Below are positions 1 to 12,626 of a stretch of DNA of 64,000 nucleotides, piece after piece (within the stretch, counting starts at the first letter, position 1; the number at the start of each line of letters is the position of its first letter). The stretch is from Schizochytrium sp. TIO01 (taxonomy: Eukaryota; Sar; Bigyra; Thraustochytrida; Thraustochytriidae). Position numbers and translations under genes: made by a program. Below the pieces are notes generated by a model. That model saw nothing but the letters and a program-made list of their open reading frames with translations, was not told the DNA's origin and searched no databases. The stretch is taken from the NCBI GenBank assembly GCA_004764695.1, contig SMSO01000032.1, forward strand, positions 3,764,983-3,828,982. The letters are read 5' to 3'.

Positions 1-464
1 CCTTAATTTCCCCTTTGAAAGTACTTCGAGTTCTCCTTTCTTCAATGGGACGTGACGTAATCTTAGCTTTGGTAATGTACCATTAGGCCCACCCTACGGG
101 TCCTCAGACAGCCCAACTAGCCAGGCACTAGCAGTTACTACCGCAGACTAAGAAGCTAAGATCAAAAACTTTTCTCTTTTCTCTTTCTGCTCTTAATTTA
201 AGAAGAACATCACAAATTCAGACTCCAGATAAGGAAGAAGAAGGAAGGAAGACCTCTCTAAACCTGCACTGTAAACTGTTTTGTATACATTCACTGTAAG
301 CCTAACATTCGAATTTCCCTTTCGGCTAAACCTTTAGGCAGTCTTAAGGTCCGTTTACGGACTCCTATCTATCGCTTCCCTTTCCGAGGTGGACCATCTA
401 GCGCCAGCCTCCTAAAGTTTTCCGTAACAACCTACATAAGAGCCGTTGCTTCCCGTGTTTAGTA

Positions 465-466
465 TT

Positions 467-518
<52 letters not shown>
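465..518. repeat. (CTTT)n microsatellite
   Basis: About thirteen tandem CTTT units with almost no interruption, followed by a T-rich tail. Confidence 0.95.
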
Positions 519-837
519 TTTTCTTTTTCTTTTAATTGATTGAAAAGAACGAGGGAAGAAGAGAGTCCATGGGCGGAAAAGGTCAGTGCGCTCCTTCTCT
601 GTGTCGCATTCGCAATGACCTAAGCGGATTTAAAGACCGCGGTGGGCGGATCTCTGTCCTCTATCGCCTCTCTTGGCGGTTTTCCCTTCTGCTGTCGTTT
701 CTATCTCTGCCCTTCTTTCTAATTATCTAACTATCTATCTAATTATCCACTCCTTCATTCAATTTTGCTTAGTCACACACACTCTAACTCACTCACTGAC
801 TGCCTTCCTTTCTGACGAGTGAGAAAGAGAGAAAGAG

Positions 838-894
838 AGTGAATGAGTGAATGAGTGAATTGATGAATGAATGAATGAATGAATGAATGAATGA
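838..894. repeat. (GAAT)n microsatellite
   Basis: GTGAATGA-type units resolve into a pure run of GAAT repeats near 864-893. Confidence 0.9.
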
Positions 895-3631
895 CTGTAT
901 CTTCGTGTTGGGGTATCGACTCTTAAGCCCTCCAGGCCTGCTCAGGACCGCTCGCCCGTTGCAGGACCGCTATGGGGGAGGCTTGAGCCTTAGAACCTCT
1001 CCTCGTCTATCTTATCAGCCTCTCCGTCTTGATCTATTTATTCTTTTAATAAATTATTCTTTTATCTACTTATTCTTTTATTCATTTATTCATTTATTCA
1101 TTTTTTTGTTGACTGACTGACCTCAAGTTAGTTTCAAAAATTAAAATTAAGATATGGAGGCTTCCTACGTATCACCAGCGTAGGTGTCGAAGCGTAGGAA
1201 CTATTCAGATCACTGCAAGTATGCACCGGCATCTATCTAACCTATTTGTCATCAGCTATTCATGACTCGTTCGGTCTCATGTTTCCAAGCATCACTTTTA
1301 GGCTACTGATGCGGTGCGCATTTTCTTCTGTTTCTTTTGGCTTATAAACTGGAAACTGAAATCTACAATTTGCTGCTTTATTATTATATTTTAATTTTAT
1401 AATTTTATAATTTTATAATAGACATGTAGATACATAGTACATATATGTAAAGAGTAACCACATGATTAAGTTTACTTTTCATATCTATCTGAGATTGAGT
1501 GATTCTATTATTCTAAAGTCAAATATCAGTGGTAGGTCTGTCTGTATCTACGAAGAACAAAGCTCTGAATGCGGACTTCTGTTGTTTGAGAAGGCCTCTC
1601 AAAGCTGTGCATTCCCTCATCGACAATCGGCCAAAGGTGCTTTCTACCGTGTCAACTCCTCCTCTGAGGCTGCCTTCCTCAGCATCCGCTCAATCCCAAC
1701 CATCGCCTGAAAGAAAGAGAAGCAGGCAGAGAATTCTACTATGCTATCGAGGACAAAAATGAACTGCTCACTCTTCGAAAGACCCTTGCTCGCAGGCGCG
1801 CGCGCACTGTGGGCGACCCTCCTCTCAAACCGCAGGGGAAATTCGGCCAGAGTACCACCATGTCACGCACCGCTGCGGGAACAGCGGTTAGACTGACCTC
1901 ACCTTTTTGTCCAACTTATCAGGAGTCACTCCACTGGCGCTGCGGGGCTCAGGGGCGACCATGTGGGGTCTCTTCCACTCTCTCTCTCTCCCTCTCTCTC
2001 TTCGAGCATCCCCCTTCCTCACAAAAGATACTTGCTAGTGCCTACCTAACACTTTCGTTAGTAATGGTGAAGTGCGCAGTGCGAGAACTTTCTTTCTTTC
2101 TCTCTTCCTCTCAATCCTCAATCTTCAATCATGCGTCTCCAGCCACCACGGGCGAAGAAGAACGCCAAAGAACACCGCAAGTCCATCCCTATTATCATCC
2201 AATCGTTCCAATCCTCCGTTCCACTCGGTCGCGGTCCTTTCTGAGGGAGGCAGACCAGCCCCATCGTTCTGTTCTCTATCGCTTGTTCGTTCCGTTCGTT
2301 CTCTCTGCGGTGTTCCGTCTGGGCGTCGTATTAGCGCCCTGGGCGAGGCGGCCAAGAAGACAGCCGGGGCGTGTCTGAGGAAGAAGAGGGACTGTTCTCG
2401 CGTTCTCTTCTCGGCGCGGCGCCCTTGCAGAACAGGCCCGCCTCTGGGTTGGAGAAGTACGTATCTAAGTACCTTGATTTCAATTCGGAAACTCTGAGAG
2501 GGGTGAGCATGGGTCTGCTCTCTACGACTGAGTTCTGTGACCTGCGGAATTGAAGAAGACCTCGAGAGCGAGGTTTGATTTATTTCCTGGGATCGAGGTA
2601 TTTATTTGCTTGCTGGTTGCATGCATGCATGCATGGCTTCATTGTAATGAGGCAACTTGTGAACCGCGATGCAGCACTTTACTTTCTGGGATCTATTTAT
2701 AGACTCTGTCAGAGTTTGGTAATGCATCGATTGATGATGAATTGAGATCTTAAGGGTAAGGCTCGAGATTCAAGATCCGAGATTGCATGATTTTGATCTG
2801 ATTTTGATCTGATGTTGGTCTTATTTGAGCTTAGTTGAGCTCACTTGAGCTCATTTGATCTCATTTGATGATCTCTTTTGATCTCATTTGAGCTCATCTG
2901 ATGATCTCTTTTCGCGGTCGGTCATTCAGCCAACCAGCCATTCAGTCGGTCATTCAGTCAATCAGGCACCCAAGCTCGACGCACGTCAAACAACCGCTCT
3001 CGAAGATCTTGCTGTACTTCGATCTTTGCGCAGGCCCAAAGCAACATCAGTGGCAGGGACTCAGGGACTGCTTCTGTGTTTGATTGTACTGTTGGACCTA
3101 TCCATGTTCATCAGTATCATCGATTAAAGTTGCAGAACCCCAAATGGCCTTGCTTGCCTTCTCAAGGCAAGAGTTCTAAGATCAAGTAGTCTCCTGTTTG
3201 GTTTCACGAAAGATACATCTAGTTCGATCCGGCTCCAAAGCTGTGTCTATTGGCGTGTAAATCGCTCCTCTCGCTCGCTATGCTCAGTGGTCGGCCATGT
3301 GTCTTCAATACCCATCTCTTTGGCGCCTTCATGGCCGTTCTAGGTATACAAACTTCTGATGTCATGGTTCATGATGCAATAGAATCGATACTTTTCCTCA
3401 CACAAAGATGACTCAAGTTTGACCAGAGACTCTGTACAATACAAGCAGAATGGTGGAATCGAGTGTAGGGAACTCAGTTAGCCCTGAAGACGTCTTTGTA
3501 AACGTTCCTGAGGCATTCCGTCGAGAAACTCAGCCACTGTTTATGCGGCTGAAGCAGTCAAAGCGGCAGAGCCCCCCTGCGTCCTCGGCATTGGCAGCCG
3601 TGCATTCAATCTCCGCCATAAATCAATCAAT

Positions 3632-3675
3632 CAATTAATCATTCATTCGTTCATTCATTCATTCATTCATTCAAC
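3632..3675. repeat. (ATTC)n microsatellite
   Basis: Tandem ATTC with a short ATCA flank; one unit carries a G substitution. Confidence 0.9.
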
Positions 3676-6646
3676 CAAGAAAACTTGGGAACCTTAGCAA
3701 AGCTGGTAAAAGGGTTGCGCAAGCAGATCATTATTCCAGTTCATCGGAAATACCTACTAGGGCTCTCAAGCACCGCAGCGAACGATAAAGCGATCTCTAA
3801 GAAATCGCTGTAAAGCTCTTCGGATACGATATCGACCAATATATCGTGACGTAGAAAGCAAGCGGATAACGGCAGCAAGCTTACTGGGCTTCAGGGCGAG
3901 TCCCAAAATGCACGACCGTCCTGGCCATCATAGTCCAATTTCGTTCAAGGCAATCACTTTCTTTTTCTTTTCTTTCTTTCCTTGTGAGTATTTTATTAAC
4001 TTTTAAAATATGCATTTAATATGTTTATATATTAAAAATTAATTATTAAAATAAAATGAAATAAAATTAAGTATTAAAGAAAAGAGCAACAACATTTTCT
4101 TGAATATATAAATACAATTTTAAAACTTTATACTTCTTCTTCTATTTTTTAATTGAGAATGGCAAATGTGAAGTATAATGCAAATTATAACGCCCGCTGC
4201 TTTATGTTGTGCGGCGGTGGCTTCAAGGATGTCGAGCCCGTCAGCTGTGAAAGATGTATGGGAGGACTGCGAAGAGATTTCACGTTTTTTCAACATCAAT
4301 TCATCTATTTTAACTTTTTATTTTACATCATTGTAATTTGTAATTTTCCAAGGCCAAGTTTTTCTAAATTAAAAAGGAGGTAGGTAGGTTGGTACTTCAG
4401 GATGGAGTTGAGTTTTCGAGTTTTCTGTAAAGAGTATTGTTATGTGCATCAAGAGATGCAAATCCTGGCAAGTATTGCAGACTAGATACCACTCGGCCAA
4501 GGACCTGAGAATCTCAAGTTCTGCTCCACAGGATCTCAACGATCTGAACGTGCTTCTAGTCTACTAGTCTACAGGCATTTGAGCGAGTAGGTGAGTAGGT
4601 GAGTGAGTGAGTACACGACTGAGCATTCAAGCCCTCTAGGTGGTCAAAGTGCATGGAGGACATCATCTATCTAGTTGGCTGTAGCTCCTTGAATAGCCTT
4701 ATACTGTACGCGAATAGGATTTAATGTTGCTTGATGATAGAAATTGAACCTCCCATCAGGACTTCTCACAGTACCTAGGCTGGAGTCCAAGCCTCAAAAA
4801 TAAACTTTTGACCGGTGATTTATATGGAAAAACAACTCACACATGGAGAGCAGCCCCGATATTAGACTCGAACGCAGCTACAACAATCTAACACAGCACG
4901 CCTAAATCCACGTCAAACGACAGCTACCGAGGTGAAGAAATTTGGAGGCTTTAACACCGCGCGGTGAGTGGTTTTCACAAGGCTAGTGGCAGCGATGAGG
5001 CAATGAAATCAGATTCTGAGGATACTAACTAATGCTCTGCAAAGACGCGGCCTTAGCTTGGTTTTGTCTTCGTAGAAGAGAAGAGAAGTTTATACTGTCG
5101 AGAAAAAAGAGAATAGAACTGAAGGGCTTAGCTTTATTATTTTATATATCATCATTACCGAGAGAGAAGCATAGAAAAGGCATTTTTCGTGAACATGGCG
5201 GTGCTTGACATCACACCGATGCTCCAGCTAACGCCTTAAATGATTATTCTTTGGAGGAAATGAAAAACAAAGTTGATAGCTTCGCAACGAAAGACATAAA
5301 ACCTTTCGTTTCTGGAGATCATGGAATTCTTTTGATTACTAAAAGGAGACCTCGAGCGGCGATAGTTTCATTTGTTGTAGAGAAGCGCCAAAACATGCTT
5401 CTCAAAGAACATTTGAGCATACTCGCATGAGAAAAATGATCGAAAATTGTCGCAATCCGAATTTTGACATCAATAGATCATCCGCCGGCAACTAAAGCTT
5501 AACCCAGGTGTCCGCACTAAAGTATGCACCTGTAAGAGATGAAGTATCGGTGCGGGGCACGCTTTGTGCTAGCAGTTTCCAGATTATTCTTATTTATATC
5601 ATTTAACTCATGTGTGTGTTTCACCATTCTAAATGTCGTTAGGGTCAGGTTAGCATTTTGCAAGTATGCTAAAGTGTTTTGGGCACATGAGCCCAGGAAT
5701 GATGCTCCCATAGACTATTGAAAGCATTAACTTAATGAAACGAATAATCTTGCTTGTAAATTTTAACATTTTGCTTGCTGGTCATTCAGCTCGCTTCTCT
5801 TTATGAAACAAACTATTAACGTTTGGACTTACACTATTGAAAAATAAGAATGAGAAAATTCCTAAGTATTTTGTTTTCTATCTCTTATCGTAGCAACCTT
5901 CCAACCCTAGTTCGGACCCACCCAATGTTCGCTTTAGGGCGGGACAACTGCTGCAACGCATGGATGTGATATGTCAAAGTGCACCTATTTAGATAGTTTT
6001 TAAAAATTACCTAACTCAAGATGAACATTCCTTCTTCCCTTTGCCTTTGTGACAAATCGAAACGAAAAGTTGATGGAATAGCCGGAGTCTCATTAACTAA
6101 TTGCTACCAAAACTTGAAACTATAACGAACAATTTTTCTTAATATTGGCGGTCATTTTATCGTGGGAGGCCCAATTTTCATGTCAATAGTCCCTACCTTT
6201 GATTATAAATAAATAAATAAATAAACAAATAATATTTCCCCCAGTTTCTTTTCTTGTTTGAAGCCATATGAGAATAAGTATCATGACGAGTACATCGTAT
6301 ATCTGGTTTCACTTCATTCTCTGCGCGTAGACTAAGCGTTTTATATATCTACAAATAATGTCATTCACACTCTTGCCCATTAGTAGCACATAATTCAAAC
6401 AATATACTTAGCAGCTTTTGTAATTTCGTTCTTTCCGGGAATCTATGACAATTCACCTCCTACCAATCCCATTTTAAAATGTTAAATTATCCTGAATCAA
6501 ACTTTGAAGGAATCAGAACTACTCGCAGGAAAGACTCATTACAGTTAACACTTCACCATAACGGTAACAACAGTCCCCGTGTACCTCTTCTCAAAGTGTG
6601 CACTAGAGGTAGAAGGTAAATAAACCTTCTTCCTGTACATGACAGG

Positions 6647-6698
6647 GTAAATTAATTTGCTCAAGGATACCAAGACTTTGACTAAAATCGATTTTTAG
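6647..6698 (+). other. Possible 5'-UTR intron of the MORN gene
   Basis: A GTAAAT donor at 6647 and a pyrimidine-preceded TTTTTAG acceptor ending at 6698 bound a 52-nt candidate intron just upstream of the chosen ATG. Joining it to the only nearby upstream ATG (6639) does not give the coding frame, so if real it lies in the 5' UTR. Seen only as splice-site patterns; no transcript evidence. Confidence 0.25.
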
Positions 6699-6718
6699 GC
6701 TTCTCATCCGCTCCCGCG

Positions 6719-7900
6719 ATGGAAGTGGAGGGCGCCGTCTCTGCTGCCCCTGCTGCAGCAGCTCCTGCTGAGGCAGCAGCTCCCTCATCCAACCCTACTG
6801 CTCCTGCAGTGGCATCAAAAGTCACGCGCAAAGATGGGACTTGGGATGCTGGTTTTGTGGACGCCAATGGTCTCATGCAAGGTCTTGGCGTGCGAATGAT
6901 AGTGCCAGGACGCGAGTGGTACGAAGGCGAGTTCGTGGACGGTGAGCCTCATGGAAAAGGTTCTTACCGACACGCGAACGGCATGATCACCTGCGGCGAA
7001 TTTCAAAACGGCAAGGCCCACGGCTTTGCACGCCGCGAGTTTCCGTCCGGCGACGTCTTCTCGGGCGAGTTTAAAGACGGACTTAGCAACGGCCGAGGAT
7101 CTTATAAATTTGCAAACGGAGACATATTTGAGGGAGAGTTCACGAGCGGAGGTGCGAGTGGAAGAGGCATTAAACAATTTGCTCAAGGGATGCGGTACAC
7201 TGGCGAGTTTCTTAATGATGCCATGTCTGGAAAGGGACTTTTGCAGTACAGTAATGGCGATGTTTACAAGGGCGAGTTCAAGGAAAACATGATGTCTGGC
7301 AAAGGTCTATATCAGTTTGATAGTGGTGACTACTGCACAGGAGCGTTTACAGCTGATGCGATGGACGGGCCTGGAGAATTATTTTTTGCGAATGGTGATA
7401 AGTACGTGGGAGACTTCAAAAATGATGAACCTTGTGGAAAGGGCATCTACGTCTGGGCGGCGGAGAATGGCGAGCCCAACGAAACCTATGAAGGACAGTT
7501 TGAAAACGCACTTATGCAGCCCAGGGGTAGAAGGACATTTAAGGATGGATCTTCCTGGACAGGGCCGTTCAGGGATGGCAAGCCCAATGGAGCAGGTATC
7601 TTTAGATTTCCAACGGTTGGCCCAGATGCAGGTAGGGAGGTTGAATGCACTTATAAAATGGGAGACCTCCAGGACGAAGGAGTACCAACTGCAACAGGAA
7701 TCCCTGCTTCGATTACCAGCAGCCATGCTATGGGTGTGAGTTCAGCATCAGCTCAGGCCAGTGTAGCGTCAACATCGATTCCGGCAGCCCTAGCAACATC
7801 ACCAGGAACGGGGTCTTCAGCACCCATGGGAATTGGTCTTGGTGCAGAGGATGCTACGCAAGAAGAAGCAGAAGGTATCGATGCACTCATGTCCTTCTAA
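6719..7900 (+). CDS. MORN-repeat protein
   Basis: A 393-residue protein. After an Ala/Pro-rich N-terminus (residues 1-35) there are about eleven consecutive MORN-type units of roughly 23 residues, from about residue 42 to 315. They are recognisable by the recurring Y/F-x-G-E-F core followed by a G-x-G turn, for example near residues 68, 114, 137, 160, 183 and 257. The C-terminal 75 residues are Ser/Ala/Thr-rich and probably disordered, ending in an acidic patch. MORN repeats form an elongated beta structure used in membrane contact or as scaffolds, often in ciliary or cortical proteins of protists, and sometimes sit beside a kinase or SET domain. No catalytic domain is visible here, so a scaffold role is inferred. 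The ATG starts an uninterrupted frame and the gene is single-exon in its coding part. It converges with the UBLCP1 gene downstream. Confidence 0.93.
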   Translation: MEVEGAVSAAPAAAAPAEAAAPSSNPTAPAVASKVTRKDGTWDAGFVDANGLMQGLGVRMIVPGREWYEGEFVDGEPHGKGSYRHANGMITCGEFQNGKAHGFARREFPSGDVFSGEFKDGLSNGRGSYKFANGDIFEGEFTSGGASGRGIKQFAQGMRYTGEFLNDAMSGKGLLQYSNGDVYKGEFKENMMSGKGLYQFDSGDYCTGAFTADAMDGPGELFFANGDKYVGDFKNDEPCGKGIYVWAAENGEPNETYEGQFENALMQPRGRRTFKDGSSWTGPFRDGKPNGAGIFRFPTVGPDAGREVECTYKMGDLQDEGVPTATGIPASITSSHAMGVSSASAQASVASTSIPAALATSPGTGSSAPMGIGLGAEDATQEEAEGIDALMSF

Positions 7901-8783
7901 ATGAATCTGTACTCTGACTGTTGCATTATCGTACAGCAGCGCCGAGGGTTAGCCCCTTTGTTCATGCGTTCTGGCGCTACAGTCGGGAAGCCGTGGCCCC
8001 GAAGATCATACTGCATTTGTTTATGTACGAGTGAGTCCTCACAATAGTTAAAGGTTTTTCCCATCTTGTTTATCTACATCAACTACGGAGAAGCTGGTCT
8101 GCTTCATCTGAGTGTCTAGAAATCACAGGTTCCCGTTGAAACGTGGTTCTTTGTTTGCCGTATCTCTCCCAACAGCTTTATATTAAAAACAAATCAAACA
8201 AGACTTTTGCCACTTATTCTATTGTTTAGGTTTGTAGGCTTTTAATAATTTGATAGGGCGTATTTATAGATCTAAGATGCGGATAATACTATCAGACTTT
8301 AATTCTCAAAGACCTAGACCTTATTGTTTTCCTATTTGTTCTCTTCAGAGGCCGTTGGAGTACTCTTGTTGTGAAGGTTACCTTGATTCGCTATTTTTTT
8401 AATCAGTTAAACCATAAGCGATATCTCGCTGTTCTTACAGACAAAATAGCACCATAATTCATCGCGAAATTGACAAAGTAGCAGTATCTCTAGGACAAAC
8501 AAATTCCGTATGTACACAGCCGGTATGGAATCTCCAAATAAATCTTGTCTTGAATCTTTAAAAAGGCCTTAAACCCGCGGCCGACGTAAAGATCAAGTTG
8601 TAAGCTTTCTAAAAGAAGAAAACAAAGCTATCATGTAAAAGAATCCTGTTACTTTCTTAGAGCACTTCCTATCAAAGATTGCTGCATCATATCCTGCACA
8701 ATATTTGGCAAATACAAAATTTTATCATTCAATATATGAGCAGAGGTCAGCAGTGTATACAACACATCAATATGTTTAGCATT
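7901..8783. other. Shared 3' intergenic region
   Basis: This spacer lies between the ends of two convergent genes (MORN protein and UBLCP1). It is AT-rich, without a supported ORF, and must hold both 3' UTRs. I see no perfect AATAAA close to either stop codon. Confidence 0.6.
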
Positions 8784-9875
8784 CTATGAGCGACGGGCAA
8801 TAATTTGTTGGAGACGCTCACGCCACTTAGAATGATCGAGCCGAGAAAAGTCTTCCTCGGTTTCTGCAATATGCTCCAAATACGCACCAATCTCCAAGAG
8901 CTCGCGATCGTTCACAGAGCGAGAGCGACGGCGCTTGAAAGCGGTGCATTGCAGGCCACTTTGGGGGTTCATTGCAAAATTCCGCGCCAGGTCATCAATA
9001 TGTACGGTGTTCTTTGCCGACCATTGCGGGAATTTAGCCCAAATAAGCTCTAGAGCCTTGACCTCGTGACGCTTCGTTTCCCCATCACGCTCGCGCGTTA
9101 CCTTGAACATGGATGTTCTGTCCAGAGCAAAACAAATTTTGTATTCAGAATGAGAGATAATGCCAAGTTCTGTGAGCTTGAGTTCTACATAGTGCCAACG
9201 TGTCTGCGACCATGCTACAATGTCAAAGTGCCTGTAAGCGGTCGCGAGGAACTCATCCATGAAAGGTCTCTTGAGATCTTCTGGTGATGATGAGTGCTTG
9301 CGGTAGCTAAAATCAAGTAATGTGTGGTCTAAGTCTAGTACAAGGAGGCCCTTTCCCTCTCGAGGGGAGTTCATAACGTGGATGACTGTTGTTTCAATGC
9401 GATCCGCGAGGGCCTCCCTGGCCTCTGCCATACGTAGCTCCGCCTCCAAATCTGCATGAGAGTAGTCAAAGTCAAGATCGTCCAAAATTTGGGCCCCAGC
9501 AGCAGCTTCTGCTGCGGCTTCCTCCATCTCGTCAATGAGTGTGTCTGGAGAGCCCATCATTTTAATCACATGTCCATTTGTGATGCCGAATTCCGCCATG
9601 CAAGTCTCAGGAGGCAACCTCGCTACTGGTTTACCTTTAATCTTGAGTCCAAAAATCTTTTGATTGTGTGGCTGAACACCAGTTTCTAACTCAATTAGAT
9701 CATGGAGATCTTCGACCGTCTCGCCGGAGTTCATCTGGAGCAAGAAATCGCTGCCGCCCCACTTCAGCACCAGGGACAAAGGCGATCCTCCAGCCGAGTC
9801 TACAAGCTCTTCGCCAGCCTGAGCAGCTCGAGGAGCAGCGCCTAGGCTATGGCGAGCATCACCTTTGGCACTCAT
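8784..9875 (-). CDS. UBLCP1: Ubiquitin-like domain CTD phosphatase (UBLCP1)
   Basis: The 363-residue product matches UBLCP1, the nuclear HAD-family phosphatase that binds and dephosphorylates the 26S proteasome. A ubiquitin-like domain occupies about residues 33-108. A linker rich in Ala/Glu follows. The FCP/SCP phosphatase domain begins with the DLDHT signature at 181-185 (D181 nucleophile, D183 acid/base, T185). It continues through an aromatic W-S-x-T segment near 222 and ends with an H-I-D-D motif at 292-295, followed by the family's M-N-P-Q-S-G-L stretch. Human UBLCP1 is 318 residues; the extra length here is the N-terminal extension and the linker. The start is the first ATG of the frame. 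One exon, convergent with the MORN gene. Confidence 0.95.
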   Translation of the reverse strand: MSAKGDARHSLGAAPRAAQAGEELVDSAGGSPLSLVLKWGGSDFLLQMNSGETVEDLHDLIELETGVQPHNQKIFGLKIKGKPVARLPPETCMAEFGITNGHVIKMMGSPDTLIDEMEEAAAEAAAGAQILDDLDFDYSHADLEAELRMAEAREALADRIETTVIHVMNSPREGKGLLVLDLDHTLLDFSYRKHSSSPEDLKRPFMDEFLATAYRHFDIVAWSQTRWHYVELKLTELGIISHSEYKICFALDRTSMFKVTRERDGETKRHEVKALELIWAKFPQWSAKNTVHIDDLARNFAMNPQSGLQCTAFKRRRSRSVNDRELLEIGAYLEHIAETEEDFSRLDHSKWRERLQQIIARRS

Positions 9876-12626
9876 TGCGAATAATGGAGCTTATACCTCC
9901 TGCTAGACTTCTCCTGCTTCGTTCTGTACACGCGGAATCGCAAAAAAAACCTTTGCAGTTGACGAACTTCGATTCTCAACACAATACCTACCAAGTCGCG
10001 AGGAGACTGTAACTGAGGCGTGTTCCCAACACACCCTGTATGACTAAGCGCTGTAAGTCAGGGGCGAGCTCTGGGCTTGTCAAATTGGAAACTGTCCTTC
10101 GAGTAAACACCGAAAGGTCTTTAGTGAGCATTGATTTGTTGTGTGCTTCTTTGCGTTGAAACAACAATCTATGTACTACTAAAAAGGCGTAGTGCTTATT
10201 ATGCAGTACTAGGAAATACGTTCTTCAATACTCTTTAGAAGAAATACTATTATACTGCTTCTCTTTTAGATTTTTATTTTATGAATTGCTTTGAGACCCT
10301 GGAATCGATCGTACACCCAAACTTGGTGCTTGGGCTTTGTTGCTGACAAGTTGTAGTCGACAGCGAGAATCTTGGTGCGACATTAAAGACAAAATACACC
10401 AAGTAATTCGTTGCTCACGCGTCCTACAGAATTAGCGCTTCTTTATTTTCGATGCTAATGGAAGGTTCCTGAGAGCGCTCAGAGGAAAGCTGTATTCCCA
10501 CAATCTCGGCGTGGTGCTAACGTGTTATAAGTGGTTACAAGGTACCCGGGATTTTATTGACTGAGGTTCCATCGAAGATCCTGAATAAGAATGTTCTGCG
10601 ATAGATATTGCTTTGAATTAACCCATCCTAGGATAGAGAAAAACAAACAGCTATATCTAGAAAAGCAGAAAATTCTACAAGTAGATTGAAGTATGGCTAC
10701 ATAATGGACTAACTATTTTCAAAAACCCAAGAGAATCGTCACATCACATGTCAGTGTTGAAAGACACATGCATATTCTTGAGAATGCTCCATAGTAAATC
10801 AGTCATCTACTTTTTTTTTTGGTGCTTTTTTTTTTTATAATCACGCTACTCGGCCAGGGTCTTGAAAAAGGGGAAATCTGAAAGTTAACGTTTTCCAAGT
10901 GATCGAAGGATTTGCCCTTAAAACTTTGCACCTTTTTGTAAATCATATTTACGATAAGAAATTTAGAACTTATAGTCTTTATCAACACCCAATTTACAAA
11001 TCTACCTCACAATTTTTGGCAAGAGTGGTGTCTTAATAACGATTCGTGCATCTATGAAGCTACCTGTGCACTACCTTACTGGCGTACCAAGTTTCACAAG
11101 CTGTAGAATATGGGCGTTCTACCTTTATGAGCAGCAATGCTATTTTTTGCACTAAACTATCAAATTATCTTCGCACGTCGAAATACGATTATGAAGCCTC
11201 GGTATCTCTATTCTGACTCTCAAAAGGAGAAACATTGTATATTTTCACTTCTCTAAAAAAATTAGAGTATAAGTGTATCGACGGAAGGTCTCGCCATCGC
11301 CGGCAATTCGTCCAAGGTTGTTCTGCATCAGTTTCCATATCCTAAGGACGGTGCGAGAGTACCAGACTTGCGCACACTCCTACTAGTTTCCTCAATTTCG
11401 GAAAAAGCAAAAAGCACAAAGCAAAAAAAAACGAAACGAAACGACTGACATGGAATATAATCTAATCGGCGACCGCGTTGAAAATCTCGCGCGAAGCTCT
11501 CTTTCGTCTACTACAAGTTAAACCAGCACCAAGTAGAAAAGCATGAGTTACCTAGCGCAGTGCCTGCTTTAACTCAGGGAAAACACTTCACTTTGAGGAG
11601 GGAGTGTGTAGAACAAGAGAGCGATATAAGAACATTACACTCTTTTTAACTCTAGATTGGTAGTAGGTTACTTGAATTTCCACGCGACCACTCAAAACTT
11701 ACAAGACACGGATATACTATGATTTATATGGGAGGTGCGGCACGTGTGCAAATTGAAACACGATCATCAAGTTGGTAGCAGTCCGCAAGAAAGGCTTTCT
11801 TTGCCCACGTTGCTGCTTGCACCCAACGGTGTTTGCAGGCACCATGCCAAAAGCTCAGCTACTGCTGCTGCTGCTGCTGCTTTTCAGGAGACAGCCTCGG
11901 GTTGATGGTCGACCGATAAGTCATGTTTTGCTGCGAAACAACATCTGGAAGTCCCATCTTTGCAAGATTGAAAAAAAAAGAAAACATTCTATTTTTCTTT
12001 ATTTGTCTCATAAATGAATAATAACATGGAAAGGTCTCCAAACACCAATTCTTCGCTCGCTCGTGCGCCTGCTCGCCTCGGCACGGTGCCGGTGGACGGA
12101 GCGCAGGGGCATCCTGCCGGGATTTGCGGTGGTGTTTCGTTGGTCCCAGACTGTAGTGAGGTGCCCTCTGGCCTCTAGTTCTGATCTCACGCAACTTAGG
12201 ATTGGCGGACCAGCGGTGCATCACTTCATAAATAAGGATCCCCGCCTTACCTGTATCCCTCTTCTGCAAGTGGCGTTCGAAGACAATCAAAAGCACAGGA
12301 AGCTGTTCGTCAGTCCTGGTTGTCAAGCTTGATTCTTGTGAAGTACTGCACTGTGTGAACATTCACGCACTCATCGCAACACGGTAGGTGGGTGCTCAGT
12401 GATCACTCACTGATCACGTGGTATGAATTCTGCTTCTGCCTAAATAAACATAACGATTGGAGAGCATAGACGCAGCACGTTCACGTCAAAGAGACACACG
12501 CTGTTTGCAGTTTCAACACTCCAGCGAAGACCGCTGGGCGACGATCTTCGCAGCTTGATTACGGCGGGTTTTGCAAATCTACAGACAAGAAAATAGACGG
12601 GAGATTTTGCGAGATTTGTGTGCATC
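9876..12626. other. Intergenic region between divergent genes
   Basis: This 2.7-kb spacer separates the UBLCP1 start (minus) from the PH/EEP protein start (plus), so it should contain both promoters. It is mostly AT-rich and non-coding. The only segment with any coding look is a minus-strand open frame at 11859-12362, listed separately. Confidence 0.5.
11859..12362 (-). CDS. Weak hypothetical ORF
   Basis: An ATG-initiated frame of 167 codons, divergent from the PH/EEP gene, ending in a short polyglutamine run. I recognise no domain. Within it there is a good donor pattern (ACAG then GTAAGG, about 12247-12256 read on the minus strand) and a long pyrimidine tract before a second in-frame ATG near 11960, so a spliced small gene is possible. 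Amino-acid composition drifts along the frame and a plus-strand frame overlaps it, so chance is at least as likely. Confidence 0.2.
   Translation of the reverse strand: MFTQCSTSQESSLTTRTDEQLPVLLIVFERHLQKRDTGKAGILIYEVMHRWSANPKLREIRTRGQRAPHYSLGPTKHHRKSRQDAPALRPPAPCRGEQAHERAKNWCLETFPCYYSFMRQIKKNRMFSFFFNLAKMGLPDVVSQQNMTYRSTINPRLSPEKQQQQQQ

Larger units (their letters stand above)
1..6718. other. Gene-poor leading stretch
   Basis: No ORF here looks like a conserved protein; all open frames are short, overlap one another and are rich in low-complexity residues. The stretch holds a CTTT microsatellite, GAAT/ATTC-type repeats, a run of GATCT/GAGCT-like degenerate repeats around 2750-2910 and a very AT-rich block at about 3980-4140. 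It could contain regulatory sequence for the MORN gene at its right end, but no specific element is supported. Confidence 0.5.

Noticed and set aside
4440-4520. tRNA-like GGCCGAGTGGT on the minus strand
   Set aside because: It resembles the D-arm of a Leu/Ser tRNA, but no matching T-arm or pairing acceptor ends were found within tRNA length.
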